Source of the DNA: Pseudomonas linyingensis
GTDB lineage: Bacteria > Pseudomonadota > Gammaproteobacteria > Pseudomonadales > Pseudomonadaceae
NCBI RefSeq assembly: GCF_900109175.1
Contig: NZ_FNZE01000003.1
Location: forward strand, 297,502 to 361,501
Direction: 5' to 3'
DNA length: 64,000 bases
Part shown: in pieces, positions 42,319-51,197 of the stretch
Numbering within the stretch: the stretch's first letter is position 1
Layout: each line of letters starts with the position of its first letter
The notes under the pieces: generated by a model
What the model saw: the letters and a program-made list of their open reading frames with translations, nothing else
Databases searched by the model: none
Told to the model about the DNA's origin: nothing
Program-made: the position numbers and the translations under genes

Positions 42319-44660
42319 ACAATCCTGAACTGTCCCAGGAAGAGCTAGCGCAACGGTTTCGCGCCGGCATCGCCAGCGGCGTTGGCCGCGGCCTCAAGCA
42401 CGAAAGCGCCGACAAGCACGTCTCCGGCACGGCGCTGTACGTAGACGACCGCCCTGAGTTCGCCAACCAGCTGCACGTCTGCGCGCGTCTCTCCGAGCAC
42501 GCCCATGCGCGCATCCTGCACATCGACACGTCGCCCTGTTATGCGTTTCCCGGCGTGGTCATCGCCATCACCAGCCACGACGTCCCCGGCGAGCTGGACA
42601 TCGGCGCTGTCTGGCCGGGCGATCCGCTGCTGGCCGAGGGGGTCGTGCAGTACGTCGGGCAGATGGTGCTGGCGGTGGCCGCCGCCGACCCCGAGATCGC
42701 CCGTCAGGCCGCCGCTGCCGCGAAGATCGACTATGAGGTGCTGGAGCCGCTACTGGACGTGGAGGAGGCGCTGCGTCGTGGCGAGTTGGTGCGTGACAGC
42801 CACCGCCAGCAGCGCGGCGACGCTGATACGGCGCTGGCTGGCGCGCCGCATCGCCTGCAGGGACGCCTGCACGTCGGCGGCCAGGAGCACTTCTATCTGG
42901 AGACCCAGGTCTGCACGGTACTGCCCGTCGAGGACGGCGGCATGCTGGTCTATTCCTCGACGCAGAACCCCACCGAGATCCAGCATCTGGTAGCCCGCGT
43001 GCTCGGCGTGCCGATGCACCAGGTGGCGGTGGACATGCGCCGCATGGGTGGCGGCTTCGGCGGCAAGGAAACCCAGGCCGCCGGCCCGGCCTGCCTGTGC
43101 GCGGTGGTCGCCCGGCTGACTGGGCGGCCGGCGAAGATGCGCCTGGCGCGCACCGATGACATGCGCACCACCGGCAAGCGCCATCCGTTCCTGATCGACT
43201 ACGACGTCGGTTTCGACGCCCAGGGCGTGCTGCAGGGCATCGACATCCAGCTGCTGGCCAACTGCGGCTTCTCGCCGGATCTGTCCGGGGCCATCGTCGA
43301 CCGGGCGATGTTCCATGCCGACAACGCCTACTACCTGGGCGATGCCAGGGTCACTGGCCATCGTTGCCGCACCAACCTGGCGTCCAACACCGCCTTTCGC
43401 GGCTTCGGCGGGCCGCAGGGTATGCTCGGCATCGAGGAGGTCATGGAGCGTATCGCCCGCCATCTGGGCCTCGATCCCCTGGAGGTGCGCAAGCGCAACT
43501 ACTACGGCGTGGCGCCGCGCAACGTCACCCACTATTACCAGACCGTGGAGCACAACCTGCTGGGCGAGCTGACCGCCGAGCTGGAGGCGAGCTGCGACTA
43601 CCAGGCTCGTCGCGCGGCAATCCGCGCCTTCAATGCCGCCAGTCCGGTGCTCAAGAAGGGCCTGGCACTGACCCCGGTGAAGTTCGGCATCAGTTTCACT
43701 TCCAGCTTCCTCAACCAGGCCGGAGCGCTGATCCACATCTATACCGACGGCAGCATCCACCTCAACCACGGCGGCACCGAGATGGGCCAGGGCCTGCATA
43801 CCAAGGTGGCGCAGGTTGTCGCCGAAACCCTGCAGGTCGATATCTCGCGCATCCATATCAGCGCCACCCATACCGAGAAGGTGCCCAACACCTCGCCGAC
43901 CGCTGCCTCCTCGGGAAGCGATCTCAACGGCAAGGCGGCGCAGAACGCCGCGCTGATCCTGCGCCAGCGCCTGGTGGGCTTCGCCGCCATCCACTTCGAG
44001 GTCGACCCGGACGAGGTCGAGTTCGGCAATGGCCAGGTGCGGGTGGGCGAGCGCTACCTGAGCTTCGACGAACTGATCGCTCTGGCCTATGTCGGCCAGG
44101 TGTCGCTGTCCAGCACCGGCTTCTATGCCACGCCCGGCGTGCACTACGACCGCGAGCAGGCGCGCGGCCGGCCGTTCTACTACTACGCCTTCGGCGTGTC
44201 CTGCTCCGAGGTGCTGGTGGATACCCTGACCGGCGAGTACCGGGTGCTGCGCACCGACATCCTCCACGACGTCGGCGACTCGCTGAACCCGGCCATCGAC
44301 ATCGGCCAGATCGAAGGCGGTTTCATCCAGGGCATGGGCTGGCTGACCTGCGAGGAGCTGGCCTGGGACGCCAAGGGGCGGCTGCTGACCGATGGCCCGG
44401 CGACCTACAAGATTCCCACGGTGGGCGACCTGCCGGCGGACCTGCGCGTGCAACTGGTGGCCAACCGCGGCAACCCGCAGGACACCGTGTTCCACTCCAA
44501 GGCGGTCGGCGAGCCGCCGTTCATGCACGGCATTTCGGTGTGGTGCGCGATCAAGGATGCCTTGGCCAGCCTCGCCGACTACCGCGTGCATCCCGAGCTG
44601 GATGCCCCGGCAACCCCGGAGCGGGTGTTGTGGGCGGCGGAGCGTCTGCGCCATGCATGA
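42315..44660 (+). CDS. xdhB: Xanthine dehydrogenase large (molybdopterin) subunit
   Basis: This 781-residue molybdenum subunit has RMGGGFGGKETQAAGPAC, TNLASNTAFRGFGGPQGM, NHGGTEMGQGLHTKVAQVVA, TSPTAASSGSDLNG and the active-site Glu in KAVGEPPFMHG. It overlaps xdhA as ATGA. The Mo-cofactor sulfuration factor XdhC is encoded next, with an 8-bp overlap. Confidence 0.95.
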   Translation: MNNPELSQEELAQRFRAGIASGVGRGLKHESADKHVSGTALYVDDRPEFANQLHVCARLSEHAHARILHIDTSPCYAFPGVVIAITSHDVPGELDIGAVWPGDPLLAEGVVQYVGQMVLAVAAADPEIARQAAAAAKIDYEVLEPLLDVEEALRRGELVRDSHRQQRGDADTALAGAPHRLQGRLHVGGQEHFYLETQVCTVLPVEDGGMLVYSSTQNPTEIQHLVARVLGVPMHQVAVDMRRMGGGFGGKETQAAGPACLCAVVARLTGRPAKMRLARTDDMRTTGKRHPFLIDYDVGFDAQGVLQGIDIQLLANCGFSPDLSGAIVDRAMFHADNAYYLGDARVTGHRCRTNLASNTAFRGFGGPQGMLGIEEVMERIARHLGLDPLEVRKRNYYGVAPRNVTHYYQTVEHNLLGELTAELEASCDYQARRAAIRAFNAASPVLKKGLALTPVKFGISFTSSFLNQAGALIHIYTDGSIHLNHGGTEMGQGLHTKVAQVVAETLQVDISRIHISATHTEKVPNTSPTAASSGSDLNGKAAQNAALILRQRLVGFAAIHFEVDPDEVEFGNGQVRVGERYLSFDELIALAYVGQVSLSSTGFYATPGVHYDREQARGRPFYYYAFGVSCSEVLVDTLTGEYRVLRTDILHDVGDSLNPAIDIGQIEGGFIQGMGWLTCEELAWDAKGRLLTDGPATYKIPTVGDLPADLRVQLVANRGNPQDTVFHSKAVGEPPFMHGISVWCAIKDALASLADYRVHPELDAPATPERVLWAAERLRHA

Positions 44661-45438
44661 CTGGATCGAAACCCTGGGCGAACTGCAGCGCCGCGGCGAG
44701 CCCTGCGTGCTGGTGACCCTGGTCGAGGAACAGGGCTCCACCCCGCGCGATGCCGGCGCCAAGCTGCTGGTCACCACCGAATGCAGCTACCACAGCATCG
44801 GCGGCGGCCACCTGGAGCTGCGCGCCATCCAGATCGCCCGCGACCTGCTCGCCTCGGGCGCCCGCACGCCGCTGCTGGAGCGCTTCAGCCTGGGTGCCAG
44901 CCTGGGCCAGTGCTGCGGCGGCGTCACCCTGCTGCTGTTCGAGCCGCTGGGGCGGGCGCGGGCCGAGGTCGCGGTGTTCGGCGCGGGGCATGTCGGTCGC
45001 GCGCTGGTGCCGCTGCTCGCCGGCCTGCCGTGCCGGGTGCGCTGGATCGACTCGCGAGTGGCCGAATTTCCGGCGCAGTTGCCGCCGGGTGTCGAGCGGG
45101 TGGTCAGCGAGGAGCCGGTCGACGAGGTGGACAAGCTGCCCCCCGGCAGCTACTGCATCGTCATGACCCACAACCATCAGCTCGATCTCGAACTGGCCGA
45201 GCGCATCCTGCGCCGCGGCGACTTCGCCTATTTCGGCCTGATCGGCTCGCGGACCAAGCGCGCGCGCTTCGAGCATCGCCTGCGCGAGCGCGGCCTGGCG
45301 GCGGAGTCGATCGCGCGCATGCGCTGCCCGCTAGGCCTGCCCGAGGTGCGCGGCAAGCTGCCGCTGGAGATTGCCATCGCGGTGGCGGGGGAGGTGATCG
45401 CCACCTACGGCGCCGAGCGGGACCGGCAAGAGCCATAG
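44653..45438 (+). CDS. xdhC: Xanthine dehydrogenase accessory protein XdhC
   Basis: This 261-residue protein inserts or sulfurates the molybdenum cofactor of XdhB. LVEEQGSTPRDAGAKLLVT, a GGGHLE segment, GQCCGGVTLLL, the Rossmann segment VAVFGAGHVGRALVPLLAGL and YFGLIGSRTKRARF are its conserved parts. The ATG at 44653 is in frame with MHDWIETLGELQRRGEP and overlaps the xdhB stop by 8 bp. The operon has no guanine deaminase or allantoin genes within the window. Confidence 0.93.
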   Translation: MHDWIETLGELQRRGEPCVLVTLVEEQGSTPRDAGAKLLVTTECSYHSIGGGHLELRAIQIARDLLASGARTPLLERFSLGASLGQCCGGVTLLLFEPLGRARAEVAVFGAGHVGRALVPLLAGLPCRVRWIDSRVAEFPAQLPPGVERVVSEEPVDEVDKLPPGSYCIVMTHNHQLDLELAERILRRGDFAYFGLIGSRTKRARFEHRLRERGLAAESIARMRCPLGLPEVRGKLPLEIAIAVAGEVIATYGAERDRQEP

Positions 45439-45508
45439 GACGCAGGATCAGGTGATCCAGCCTCTACTCCAGCCCATCCGCTTTTCCGCCGGGCTGGCGC
45501 CGGCCCGG

Positions 45509-45514
45509 TATAAT
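45509..45514 (+). promoter_or_regulatory. Sigma-70 -10 element before the RNA methyltransferase gene
   Basis: TATAAT is a perfect -10 hexamer 22 nt before the GTG start. I cannot find a good -35 at the usual distance. The leader would be about 16 nt. Confidence 0.5.
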
Positions 45515-45536
45515 CGGTGCTTTTGCGAGCATTGCC

Positions 45537-46004
45537 GTGGCCAACAAGAGATACAGCTGTATCGGTCTGTTCAATCCCAAGTCGCCGGAAAATGTCGGAT
45601 CGATCATGCGCGCGGCGGGCTGCTATGAAGTCAGCTCGGTGTTCTATACCGGCACCCGCTACGACCGGGCGCGGGACTTCGTCACCGATACCAAGAAGGT
45701 CCACCAGGACATTCCGCTGATCAACATCGACGACCTGCGCAAGATCCTGCCGTTCGGCTGCACGCCGGTGGCGGTGGAGCTGGTCGAAGGCGCGCGGTCC
45801 CTGCCCGAGTACACCCATCCGGATCGCGCGCTGTACATCTTCGGACCGGAAGACGGCTCGCTGGACAAGCAGATCCGCGACTGGTGCGAGGACGTGGTCT
45901 ACATCCCCACCAACGGCTGCATGAACCTTGCCGCCACGGTCAACGTGGTGCTCTACGACCGGCTGGCCAAGGGCAACAACACGCGCTCCGGGCCGCTGTT
46001 CTAG
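45537..46004 (+). CDS. TrmH/SpoU-family (SPOUT) RNA methyltransferase
   Basis: This 155-residue protein is a SPOUT methyltransferase. NPKSPENVGSIMRAAGCYE is motif 1, YIFGPEDGSLDKQI motif 2 and IPTNGCMNLAATVNVVLYDRL motif 3, which together form the trefoil-knot SAM site. It probably 2'-O-methylates an RNA; the target is not known. Translation starts at GTG 45537, just after a -10 element. A shared terminator separates it from convergent acnB. Confidence 0.88.
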   Translation: MANKRYSCIGLFNPKSPENVGSIMRAAGCYEVSSVFYTGTRYDRARDFVTDTKKVHQDIPLINIDDLRKILPFGCTPVAVELVEGARSLPEYTHPDRALYIFGPEDGSLDKQIRDWCEDVVYIPTNGCMNLAATVNVVLYDRLAKGNNTRSGPLF

Positions 46005-46036
46005 AAATCGCTCGAATCACCGGATGCTGAAAAAAA

Positions 46037-46063
46037 GAAACCCCGCCGAAGCGGGGTTTCTTT
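46037..46063. terminator. Bidirectional intrinsic terminator between the methyltransferase gene and acnB
   Basis: GAAACCCCGC-CGAA-GCGGGGTTTC is a 10-bp GC-rich stem with a tetraloop. TTT follows on one side and AAAAAA lies on the other, so it can act in both directions for the convergent genes. Confidence 0.9.
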
Positions 46064-46098
46064 CAGTGCCTGGGCACTACAGCCTGGTCATTGCAGGA

Positions 46099-48708
46099 TC
46101 AAGCCTGGATGACCGGGATGTTGGCCTTGGCAGCCGCGTCACGGTATTCAGCCATCTGATCGAAGGACAGGTAGCGGTAAACGTCGGCAGCCATGCTGTC
46201 GATGTTCTTCGCGTAGCCCATGTACTCCTCGACGGTCGGCAGCTTGCCGATGATGGAGGCCACAGCCGCCAGCTCGGCCGAAGCCAGGAACACGTTGGTG
46301 GCGTCGCCCAGACGGTTCGGGAAGTTACGGGTCGAGGTGGACACCACGGTCGAACCGGTCTGTACGCGCGCCTGGTTACCCATGCACAGCGAGCAGCCCG
46401 GCATTTCCATGCGCGCGCCAGCCTTGCCGTAGATGCCGTAGTAGCCTTCTTCGGTCAGTTGGTGAGCGTCCATCTTGGTCGGCGGAGCCAGCCACAGACG
46501 GGTCGGGATGCCGCCCTTGACCTTGTCCAGCAGCTTGCCGGCAGCGCGGAAGTGACCGATGTTGGTCATGCACGAACCGATGAACACTTCGTCGATCTTC
46601 TGACCGGCAACGGTGGACAGCAGGCGGGCATCGTCCGGGTCGTTCGGCGCGCAGAGAACCGGCTCGGTCACTTCGGACAGGTCGATCTCGATCACGGCCG
46701 CGTATTCGGCGTCCTTGTCGGCTTCCAGCAGCTTCGGATCGGCCAGCCAGGCTTCCATCGCCTGGGCACGACGCTCCAGGGTGCGGGCATCGCCGTAGCC
46801 TTCGCCGATCATCCAGCGCAGCATGGTGATGTTCGACTTCAGGTACTCGGCGATGGCCTCTTCCGGCAGCTTGATGGCGCAACCGGCAGCGGAACGCTCG
46901 GCGGAGGCGTCGGACAGCTCGAAGGCCTGCTCGACGGTCAGACCGTCCAGACCTTCGATCTCGAGGATGCGGCCGGAGAAGATGTTCTTCTTGCCCTTCT
47001 TCTCGACGGTCAGCAGACCAGCCTGGATCGCGTAGTAGGGGATGGCATGCACCAGGTCACGCAGGGTGATACCGGGTTGCATCTTGCCCTTGAAGCGCAC
47101 CAGCACGGATTCCGGCATGTCCAGCGGCATCACGCCGGTGGCGGCGGCGAAGGCGACCAGGCCGGAACCGGCCGGGAAGGAGATGCCGATCGGGAAACGG
47201 GTGTGCGAGTCGCCACCGGTACCGACGGTATCCGGCAGCAGCATGCGGTTCAGCCAGCTGTGGATGATGCCGTCGCCCGGACGCAGGGACACGCCGCTGC
47301 GGTTCATGATGAAGTCCGGCAGGGTGTGGTGGGTGACGACGTCGATCGGCTTCGGATAGGCGGCGGTGTGGCAGAAGGACTGCATGACCAGGTCGGCGGA
47401 GAAGCCCAGGCAAGCCAGGTCCTTCAGCTCGTCGCGGGTCATCGGGCCGGTGGTGTCCTGGGAGCCGACGGTGGTCATCTTCGGCTCGCAGTAGGTGCCC
47501 GGACGTACGCCCTGGCCTTCCGGCAGACCGCAGGCACGGCCAACCATCTTCTGGGCGAGGGAGAAGCCCTTGCCGCTGTCGGCCGGAGCAACCGGCTTCT
47601 TGAACAGGGTGGACGGCGCCAGGCCCAGTTCGGCACGCGCCTTCTCGGTCAGACCGCGACCGATGATCAGCGGAATACGGCCGCCGGCGCGGACTTCGTC
47701 CAGCAGCACTTCGGTCTTCAGTTCGAAGGTGGTGACCAGCTCGTCGCTGCCGTTGCGACGGACTTCGCCCTTGTACGGGTACACGTCGATGACGTCGCCC
47801 ATGGCCAGGTTGGTGCAGTCGAATTCGATCGGCAGGGCGCCGGCGTCTTCCATGGTGTTGTAGAAGATCGGGGCGATCTTGGTGCCGAAGCAGAAGCCAC
47901 CGGCGCGCTTGTTCGGCACGTTCGGGATGTCGTCACCGAAGAACCACAGCACGGAGTTGGTGGCGGACTTGCGCGAGGAACCGGTGCCGACCACGTCGCC
48001 GACGTAGGCAACCGGGAAGCCCTTGGCCTTCAGCTCTTCCATCTGCTTCAGCGGACCGACCGAGCCCGGGACGTCCGGGTTGATGCCGTCGCGGGCCATC
48101 TTCAGCATGGCCAAGGCGTGCAGCGGGATGTCGGGGCGCGACCAGGCGTCCGGAGCCGGCGACAGGTCGTCGGTGTTGGTTTCGCCCGGAACCTTGAACA
48201 CGGCCAGGGTGATCTTTTCGGCCAGGGCCGGACGGTTGGTGAACCACTCGCCCTCGGCCCAGGAAGCCATCACGGCCTTGGCGGCGGCGTTGCCCTTCTT
48301 GGCGCGCTCGGAAACGTCGTGGAAGGCGTCGAACATCAGCAGGGTGTGCTTGAGCTGAGCGGCAGCGACGTCGGCCAGTTCGGCGTTGTCCAGCAGCTCG
48401 ACCAGGGTGGCGATGTTGTAGCCGCCCTGCATGGTGCCCAGCAGCTCGACAGCGCGCTGCTTGCTGATCAGCGGAGAGGCGGTTTCGCCCTTGGCGACAG
48501 CGGACAGGAAACCGGCCTTGACGTAGGCGGCTTCGTCGACGCCCGCGGGAACGCGGTTGGTGATCAGGTCAACCAGGAATTCTTCTTCGCCGGCCGGCGG
48601 GTTCTTCAGCAGTTCAACCAGGCCTGCGGTCTGCTCGGCGTTCAGCGGCTGGGGCACGACGCCCTGGGCGGCACGCTCTTCTACGTGTTTGCGGTAGGCT
48701 TCAAGCAC
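46099..48708 (-). CDS. acnB: Aconitate hydratase B (also 2-methylisocitrate dehydratase)
   Basis: This 869-residue AcnB isomerises citrate and isocitrate in the TCA cycle. The N-terminal HEAT-like domain starts [20 protein letters not shown]. The [4Fe-4S] cysteines lie in [15 protein letters not shown] and [12 protein letters not shown]. The protein is full length. It lies downstream of an unusually structured leader with nested inverted repeats (48759-48888). Confidence 0.97.
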   Translation of the reverse strand: MLEAYRKHVEERAAQGVVPQPLNAEQTAGLVELLKNPPAGEEEFLVDLITNRVPAGVDEAAYVKAGFLSAVAKGETASPLISKQRAVELLGTMQGGYNIATLVELLDNAELADVAAAQLKHTLLMFDAFHDVSERAKKGNAAAKAVMASWAEGEWFTNRPALAEKITLAVFKVPGETNTDDLSPAPDAWSRPDIPLHALAMLKMARDGINPDVPGSVGPLKQMEELKAKGFPVAYVGDVVGTGSSRKSATNSVLWFFGDDIPNVPNKRAGGFCFGTKIAPIFYNTMEDAGALPIEFDCTNLAMGDVIDVYPYKGEVRRNGSDELVTTFELKTEVLLDEVRAGGRIPLIIGRGLTEKARAELGLAPSTLFKKPVAPADSGKGFSLAQKMVGRACGLPEGQGVRPGTYCEPKMTTVGSQDTTGPMTRDELKDLACLGFSADLVMQSFCHTAAYPKPIDVVTHHTLPDFIMNRSGVSLRPGDGIIHSWLNRMLLPDTVGTGGDSHTRFPIGISFPAGSGLVAFAAATGVMPLDMPESVLVRFKGKMQPGITLRDLVHAIPYYAIQAGLLTVEKKGKKNIFSGRILEIEGLDGLTVEQAFELSDASAERSAAGCAIKLPEEAIAEYLKSNITMLRWMIGEGYGDARTLERRAQAMEAWLADPKLLEADKDAEYAAVIEIDLSEVTEPVLCAPNDPDDARLLSTVAGQKIDEVFIGSCMTNIGHFRAAGKLLDKVKGGIPTRLWLAPPTKMDAHQLTEEGYYGIYGKAGARMEMPGCSLCMGNQARVQTGSTVVSTSTRNFPNRLGDATNVFLASAELAAVASIIGKLPTVEEYMGYAKNIDSMAADVYRYLSFDQMAEYRDAAAKANIPVIQA

Positions 48709-48758
48709 AGTATTACCCTCATCAGTGGTCCCATGCGGGAGTCCGGGACTCTCGTCCA

Positions 48759-48888
48759 GAAGCTGTTTTCAAAGTTTTACGCCGGACTGTGACGAAAGTG
48801 TGTTGGTGGGTGCGAGTCTACCGATACGCCGCCCACCAACCGCTTTCTGCCGGGTTTACTGTGCTCGTGACGCTTTGAAAACAGCTTC
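48759..48888. repeat. Nested inverted repeats in the acnB leader region
   Basis: GAAGCTGTTTTCAAAG (48759-48774) recurs perfectly inverted at 48873-48888. Inside it, GTTGGTGGG (48802-48810) pairs with CCCACCAAC (48832-48840), flanked by a GAAAG/CTTTC pair. The whole 130-bp element could fold as one long cruciform or RNA hairpin 50 nt before the acnB ATG. No coding sequence was seen in it. Confidence 0.7.
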
Positions 48889-48922
48889 TTTCGGACATTG
48901 GCGCCTGTTACAAGGCACGCGG

Positions 48923-48928
48923 ATTCTA
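48923..48928 (-). promoter_or_regulatory. Possible -10 element for acnB
   Basis: The minus strand reads TAGAAT, one base from TATAAT. If used, the acnB leader would be about 200 nt and include the nested inverted repeats. The -35 is unclear. Confidence 0.3.
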
Positions 48929-49037
48929 CTGGAAACACCGGCATAAGTTAAGCAACCCTCCCGGCCGACGGCGGATGACCAAGCTTAGACAAAGGGCTAA
49001 CATGCCGCTCTGTTTTCGTTGCAGCTCCTCATTTGTC

Positions 49038-49514
49038 ATGTCCAGTCAGCGCATCAAGACCCCCTGTGTCGGCCTCTGTTCCACGGTCTACGGCGACCTG
49101 GTGTGCCGCGGTTGCAAGCGCTTTCATCATGAAGTGGTGAACTGGAACCTGTACGGCGAAGAGGAAAAGCGCGCGGTGTTGCTGCGCCTGGAGAGCCTGC
49201 TGGTACAGGTGATGGCTGCCAAGCTCGAGGTGTTCGATCCAGCGCTGCTGCGTCAACAGCTCGAGCAGCGGCAGATCCGTTTCGCCCCGCAGCAGTCGCC
49301 GTATTGCTGGGCCTACCTGCTGATCGCCCGCGGCGCGCGGCAGATCCAGCAGCTGGATGCCTACGGCATCGTGCTGCTGCCGGAGTTTCGCGACCGCAGC
49401 CTTCCCGAACTGCGCGATGCCATCGATCGCGAGTACTTCCTGCTCTCCGAGGCGCACTACCAGCGCTACATCGCGCCGCGCTTCCTGGTGGAGGGCGTGG
49501 AGAGTCGGGTCTGA
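49038..49514 (+). CDS. DUF1289-containing protein
   Basis: This protein of 158 residues (from the chosen ATG at 49038) begins MSSQRIKTPCVGLCSTV and has CRGCKRFHHEVVNW. These give the conserved four-Cys pattern CxxxC...CxGCxR of DUF1289, likely a small metal site. The rest is helical. Its function is unknown. An earlier in-frame ATG (48975) adds 21 residues and cannot be excluded; no strong ribosome-binding site marks either start. As I recall, the same gene follows acnB in P. aeruginosa. Confidence 0.82.
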   Translation: MSSQRIKTPCVGLCSTVYGDLVCRGCKRFHHEVVNWNLYGEEEKRAVLLRLESLLVQVMAAKLEVFDPALLRQQLEQRQIRFAPQQSPYCWAYLLIARGARQIQQLDAYGIVLLPEFRDRSLPELRDAIDREYFLLSEAHYQRYIAPRFLVEGVESRV

Positions 49515-49534
49515 TAGCGCCGCCGCTGATGGAG

Positions 49535-49550
49535 GCGCGAACTCATTCGC
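49535..49550. repeat. Small REP-like palindrome between convergent genes
   Basis: CGCGAA-CTCA-TTCGCG sits in a GGAGGCGCGAACTCATTCGC context resembling the pseudomonad GTAGGAGCGAAC...TTCGCG element. It lies between the DUF1289 gene and the Usp gene and may mark a degenerate REP copy. Confidence 0.45.
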
Positions 49551-49574
49551 GACAGGGTCGCAGATGAATCTGCT

Positions 49575-50441
49575 TCAGGCCTGTTCCTCGATCAGCTTCT
49601 CCAGCTGGTCGCAGATATCGTCCGGCTTGAGCACCAGCACGTCGCTTTCCAGCACGTCCAGCACCACTTCGGCGGTGTTGCCGATCAGTGCGCCGGACAG
49701 ACCGGTGCGCGCCACGCTGCCGATCACCGTGACCACCGCATCCAGTTGCAGCGCCATCTGCGGAATCAGCAGGTCGGCCGGCCCCTCGGCGATGTGCAGT
49801 TGATGGTTGCTCAGGCCGTACTCGTCCTGAAAGCGCTGGCAGGACTCGCGGTATCGCGCGGCGATGGTTTCGCGCAGCTGGAAGGTCGGGTCGGCGGCGG
49901 ACAGCAGCGGCGCCGGGTGGGCGCTGAGTACGTGCAGTTCGCCCTTGGCCAGGTGGGCGACATCGTGGGCATGGCAGACGATGCTGGCATGCAGGGTGCG
50001 ATGCTCGGGGTCGTCGTTGCCCACGTCCACCGCCGCCAGCACATTGCCGCCGGTCCACGGACGGTCGGTCTTGACCAGCAGCACCGGGCAGGGGCAGTAG
50101 CGCAGCAGTTTCCAGTCGTCCGGGGTGAGCAGGGCCTTCTTCAGCGGGTTGTCCGGGTAGTGCTGCTTGATTACCAGGCCGCAGCCTTCGGCCTGCTGGG
50201 CGGCGATGATGGTCTGGTGGGAGCTCTCCTGCCAGTCCTGGCGGGTCGAGACGCTGTAGCCTTCCTCGCGCAGGGTGTCGGCGAGCTCGCCGAGCCAGGT
50301 TCCGTGATCCTGCTGTCCGTCGCAAACCACCAGGTGGAGCTCGGATTGCGTGGCGCCGGCAATCAGCCGAGCCCGCTTGAGCGCCAGCCCGTCCGGCTGG
50401 TCGGGCTCCAGTACTACCAGGATGCTGCGGATCTCTTGCAT
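49575..50441 (-). CDS. Tandem universal stress protein (UspE-like)
   Basis: This 288-residue protein has two Usp domains (about 1-135 and 140-288). The second carries VTVIGSVARTGLSGALIGNTAEVVLD, the ATP-binding type motif, and ends VLESDVLVLKP. The ATG at 50441 has GGGAG 7 nt upstream and is preferred to a start 21 nt earlier. An Anr/FNR-type box lies at 50500-50513, so induction under low oxygen is likely. Such Usp proteins support survival during oxygen limitation in Pseudomonas. Confidence 0.9.
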   Translation of the reverse strand: MQEIRSILVVLEPDQPDGLALKRARLIAGATQSELHLVVCDGQQDHGTWLGELADTLREEGYSVSTRQDWQESSHQTIIAAQQAEGCGLVIKQHYPDNPLKKALLTPDDWKLLRYCPCPVLLVKTDRPWTGGNVLAAVDVGNDDPEHRTLHASIVCHAHDVAHLAKGELHVLSAHPAPLLSAADPTFQLRETIAARYRESCQRFQDEYGLSNHQLHIAEGPADLLIPQMALQLDAVVTVIGSVARTGLSGALIGNTAEVVLDVLESDVLVLKPDDICDQLEKLIEEQA

Positions 50442-50470
50442 GGTCGTCTCCCTGTATGGCATTCGACTTC

Positions 50471-50476
50471 ACTCTA
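50471..50476 (-). promoter_or_regulatory. -10 element of the Usp gene
   Basis: The minus strand reads TAGAGT, at the right distance from the Anr-type box for a class II FNR-type promoter. It gives a start near 50465 and a 24-nt leader. Confidence 0.4.
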
Positions 50477-50499
50477 GACGCAGAACCGCCACGCGCCGC

Positions 50500-50513
50500 T
50501 TGATATGCGTCAA
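50500..50513. promoter_or_regulatory. Anr/FNR-type box
   Basis: TTGATATGCGTCAA matches TTGAT-N4-ATCAA with one change, inside a larger CCGCTTGA...TCAAGCGG palindrome. It lies in the divergent promoter of the Usp gene and miaE. Its centre is about 41 nt upstream of the predicted Usp start of transcription. Confidence 0.75.
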
Positions 50514-50545
50514 GCGGCAGACATGCTCGTCTCAGCCAGCGCCCG

Positions 50546-50551
50546 TATAAT
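50546..50551 (+). promoter_or_regulatory. Sigma-70 -10 element of miaE
   Basis: TATAAT is a perfect -10 hexamer 30 nt before the miaE ATG. No good -35 lies at 17 bp; the Anr-type box is centred about 42 nt upstream of it. Confidence 0.5.
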
Positions 50552-50581
50552 GGCCGGCTTTCCAAGACTAGCCGGATTGCC

Positions 50582-51184
50582 ATGTCCCTGCTTCCCGAGA
50601 TCGAGAGCTTCCTGCTCTGCCCGACCCCCCAGGCCTGGATCGACCAGGCGCTGCAGCATCCCGAGATCCTGCTGATCGATCATGCCAATTGCGAGAAGAA
50701 GGCTGCCAGTACGGCGCTGACTCTGCTGTATCGCTACGTCGAGAAGGAGGACCTGCAATACAAGCTGTCACGCCTGGCGCGCGAGGAGCTGCGTCATTTC
50801 GAGCAGGTCGCCGAACTGATGAAGAAGCGTGGCGTGGCCTACCGGCCGGTCAGCGCTTCGCAGTATGCCCAGCGCCTGCACGCGCACATCCGCAAGCACG
50901 AGCCGGGCAAGCTGGTGGACACCCTGATCGTCGGCGCCTACATCGAAGCGCGCTCCTGCGAGCGCTTCTACCGGCTGGCGCCCTATCTGGACGAGGAGCT
51001 GGGCAAGTTTTACATCTCGCTGCTCAAGTCCGAGGCGCGCCACTATCAGGACTACCTGAAGATGGCTCAGCAGTATGCCGGCGAACCCATCGACGAGCGG
51101 GTGGCGTTCTTCGCCGAGATCGAACGCGAGGCGATCCTCACGCCGGACAAGGAGTTCCGCTTCCACAGCGGCGCAGCGGCCTGA
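50582..51184 (+). CDS. miaE: tRNA 2-methylthio-N6-isopentenyladenosine-37 hydroxylase
   Basis: This 200-residue ferritin-like di-iron monooxygenase hydroxylates ms2i6A37 in tRNA using O2. HANCEKKAASTALTL and REELRHFEQVAELM give one set of iron ligands (Glu, ExxH). GAYIEARSCERFYRLAP and SEARHYQDYLKMA give the second (Glu, ExxH). It is divergent from the Usp gene across an Anr-type box. Its oxygen-requiring reaction fits oxygen-linked control, but this is inference. Confidence 0.94.
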   Translation: MSLLPEIESFLLCPTPQAWIDQALQHPEILLIDHANCEKKAASTALTLLYRYVEKEDLQYKLSRLAREELRHFEQVAELMKKRGVAYRPVSASQYAQRLHAHIRKHEPGKLVDTLIVGAYIEARSCERFYRLAPYLDEELGKFYISLLKSEARHYQDYLKMAQQYAGEPIDERVAFFAEIEREAILTPDKEFRFHSGAAA

Positions 51185-51197
51185 GTCCCGGCGCTGT

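Noticed and set aside
45928..48792. 954-codon plus-strand open frame opposite acnB
   Set aside because: It is an antisense frame of a conserved gene. Its translation is low-complexity (Gly, Val, Gln and His rich) with no recognisable domain.
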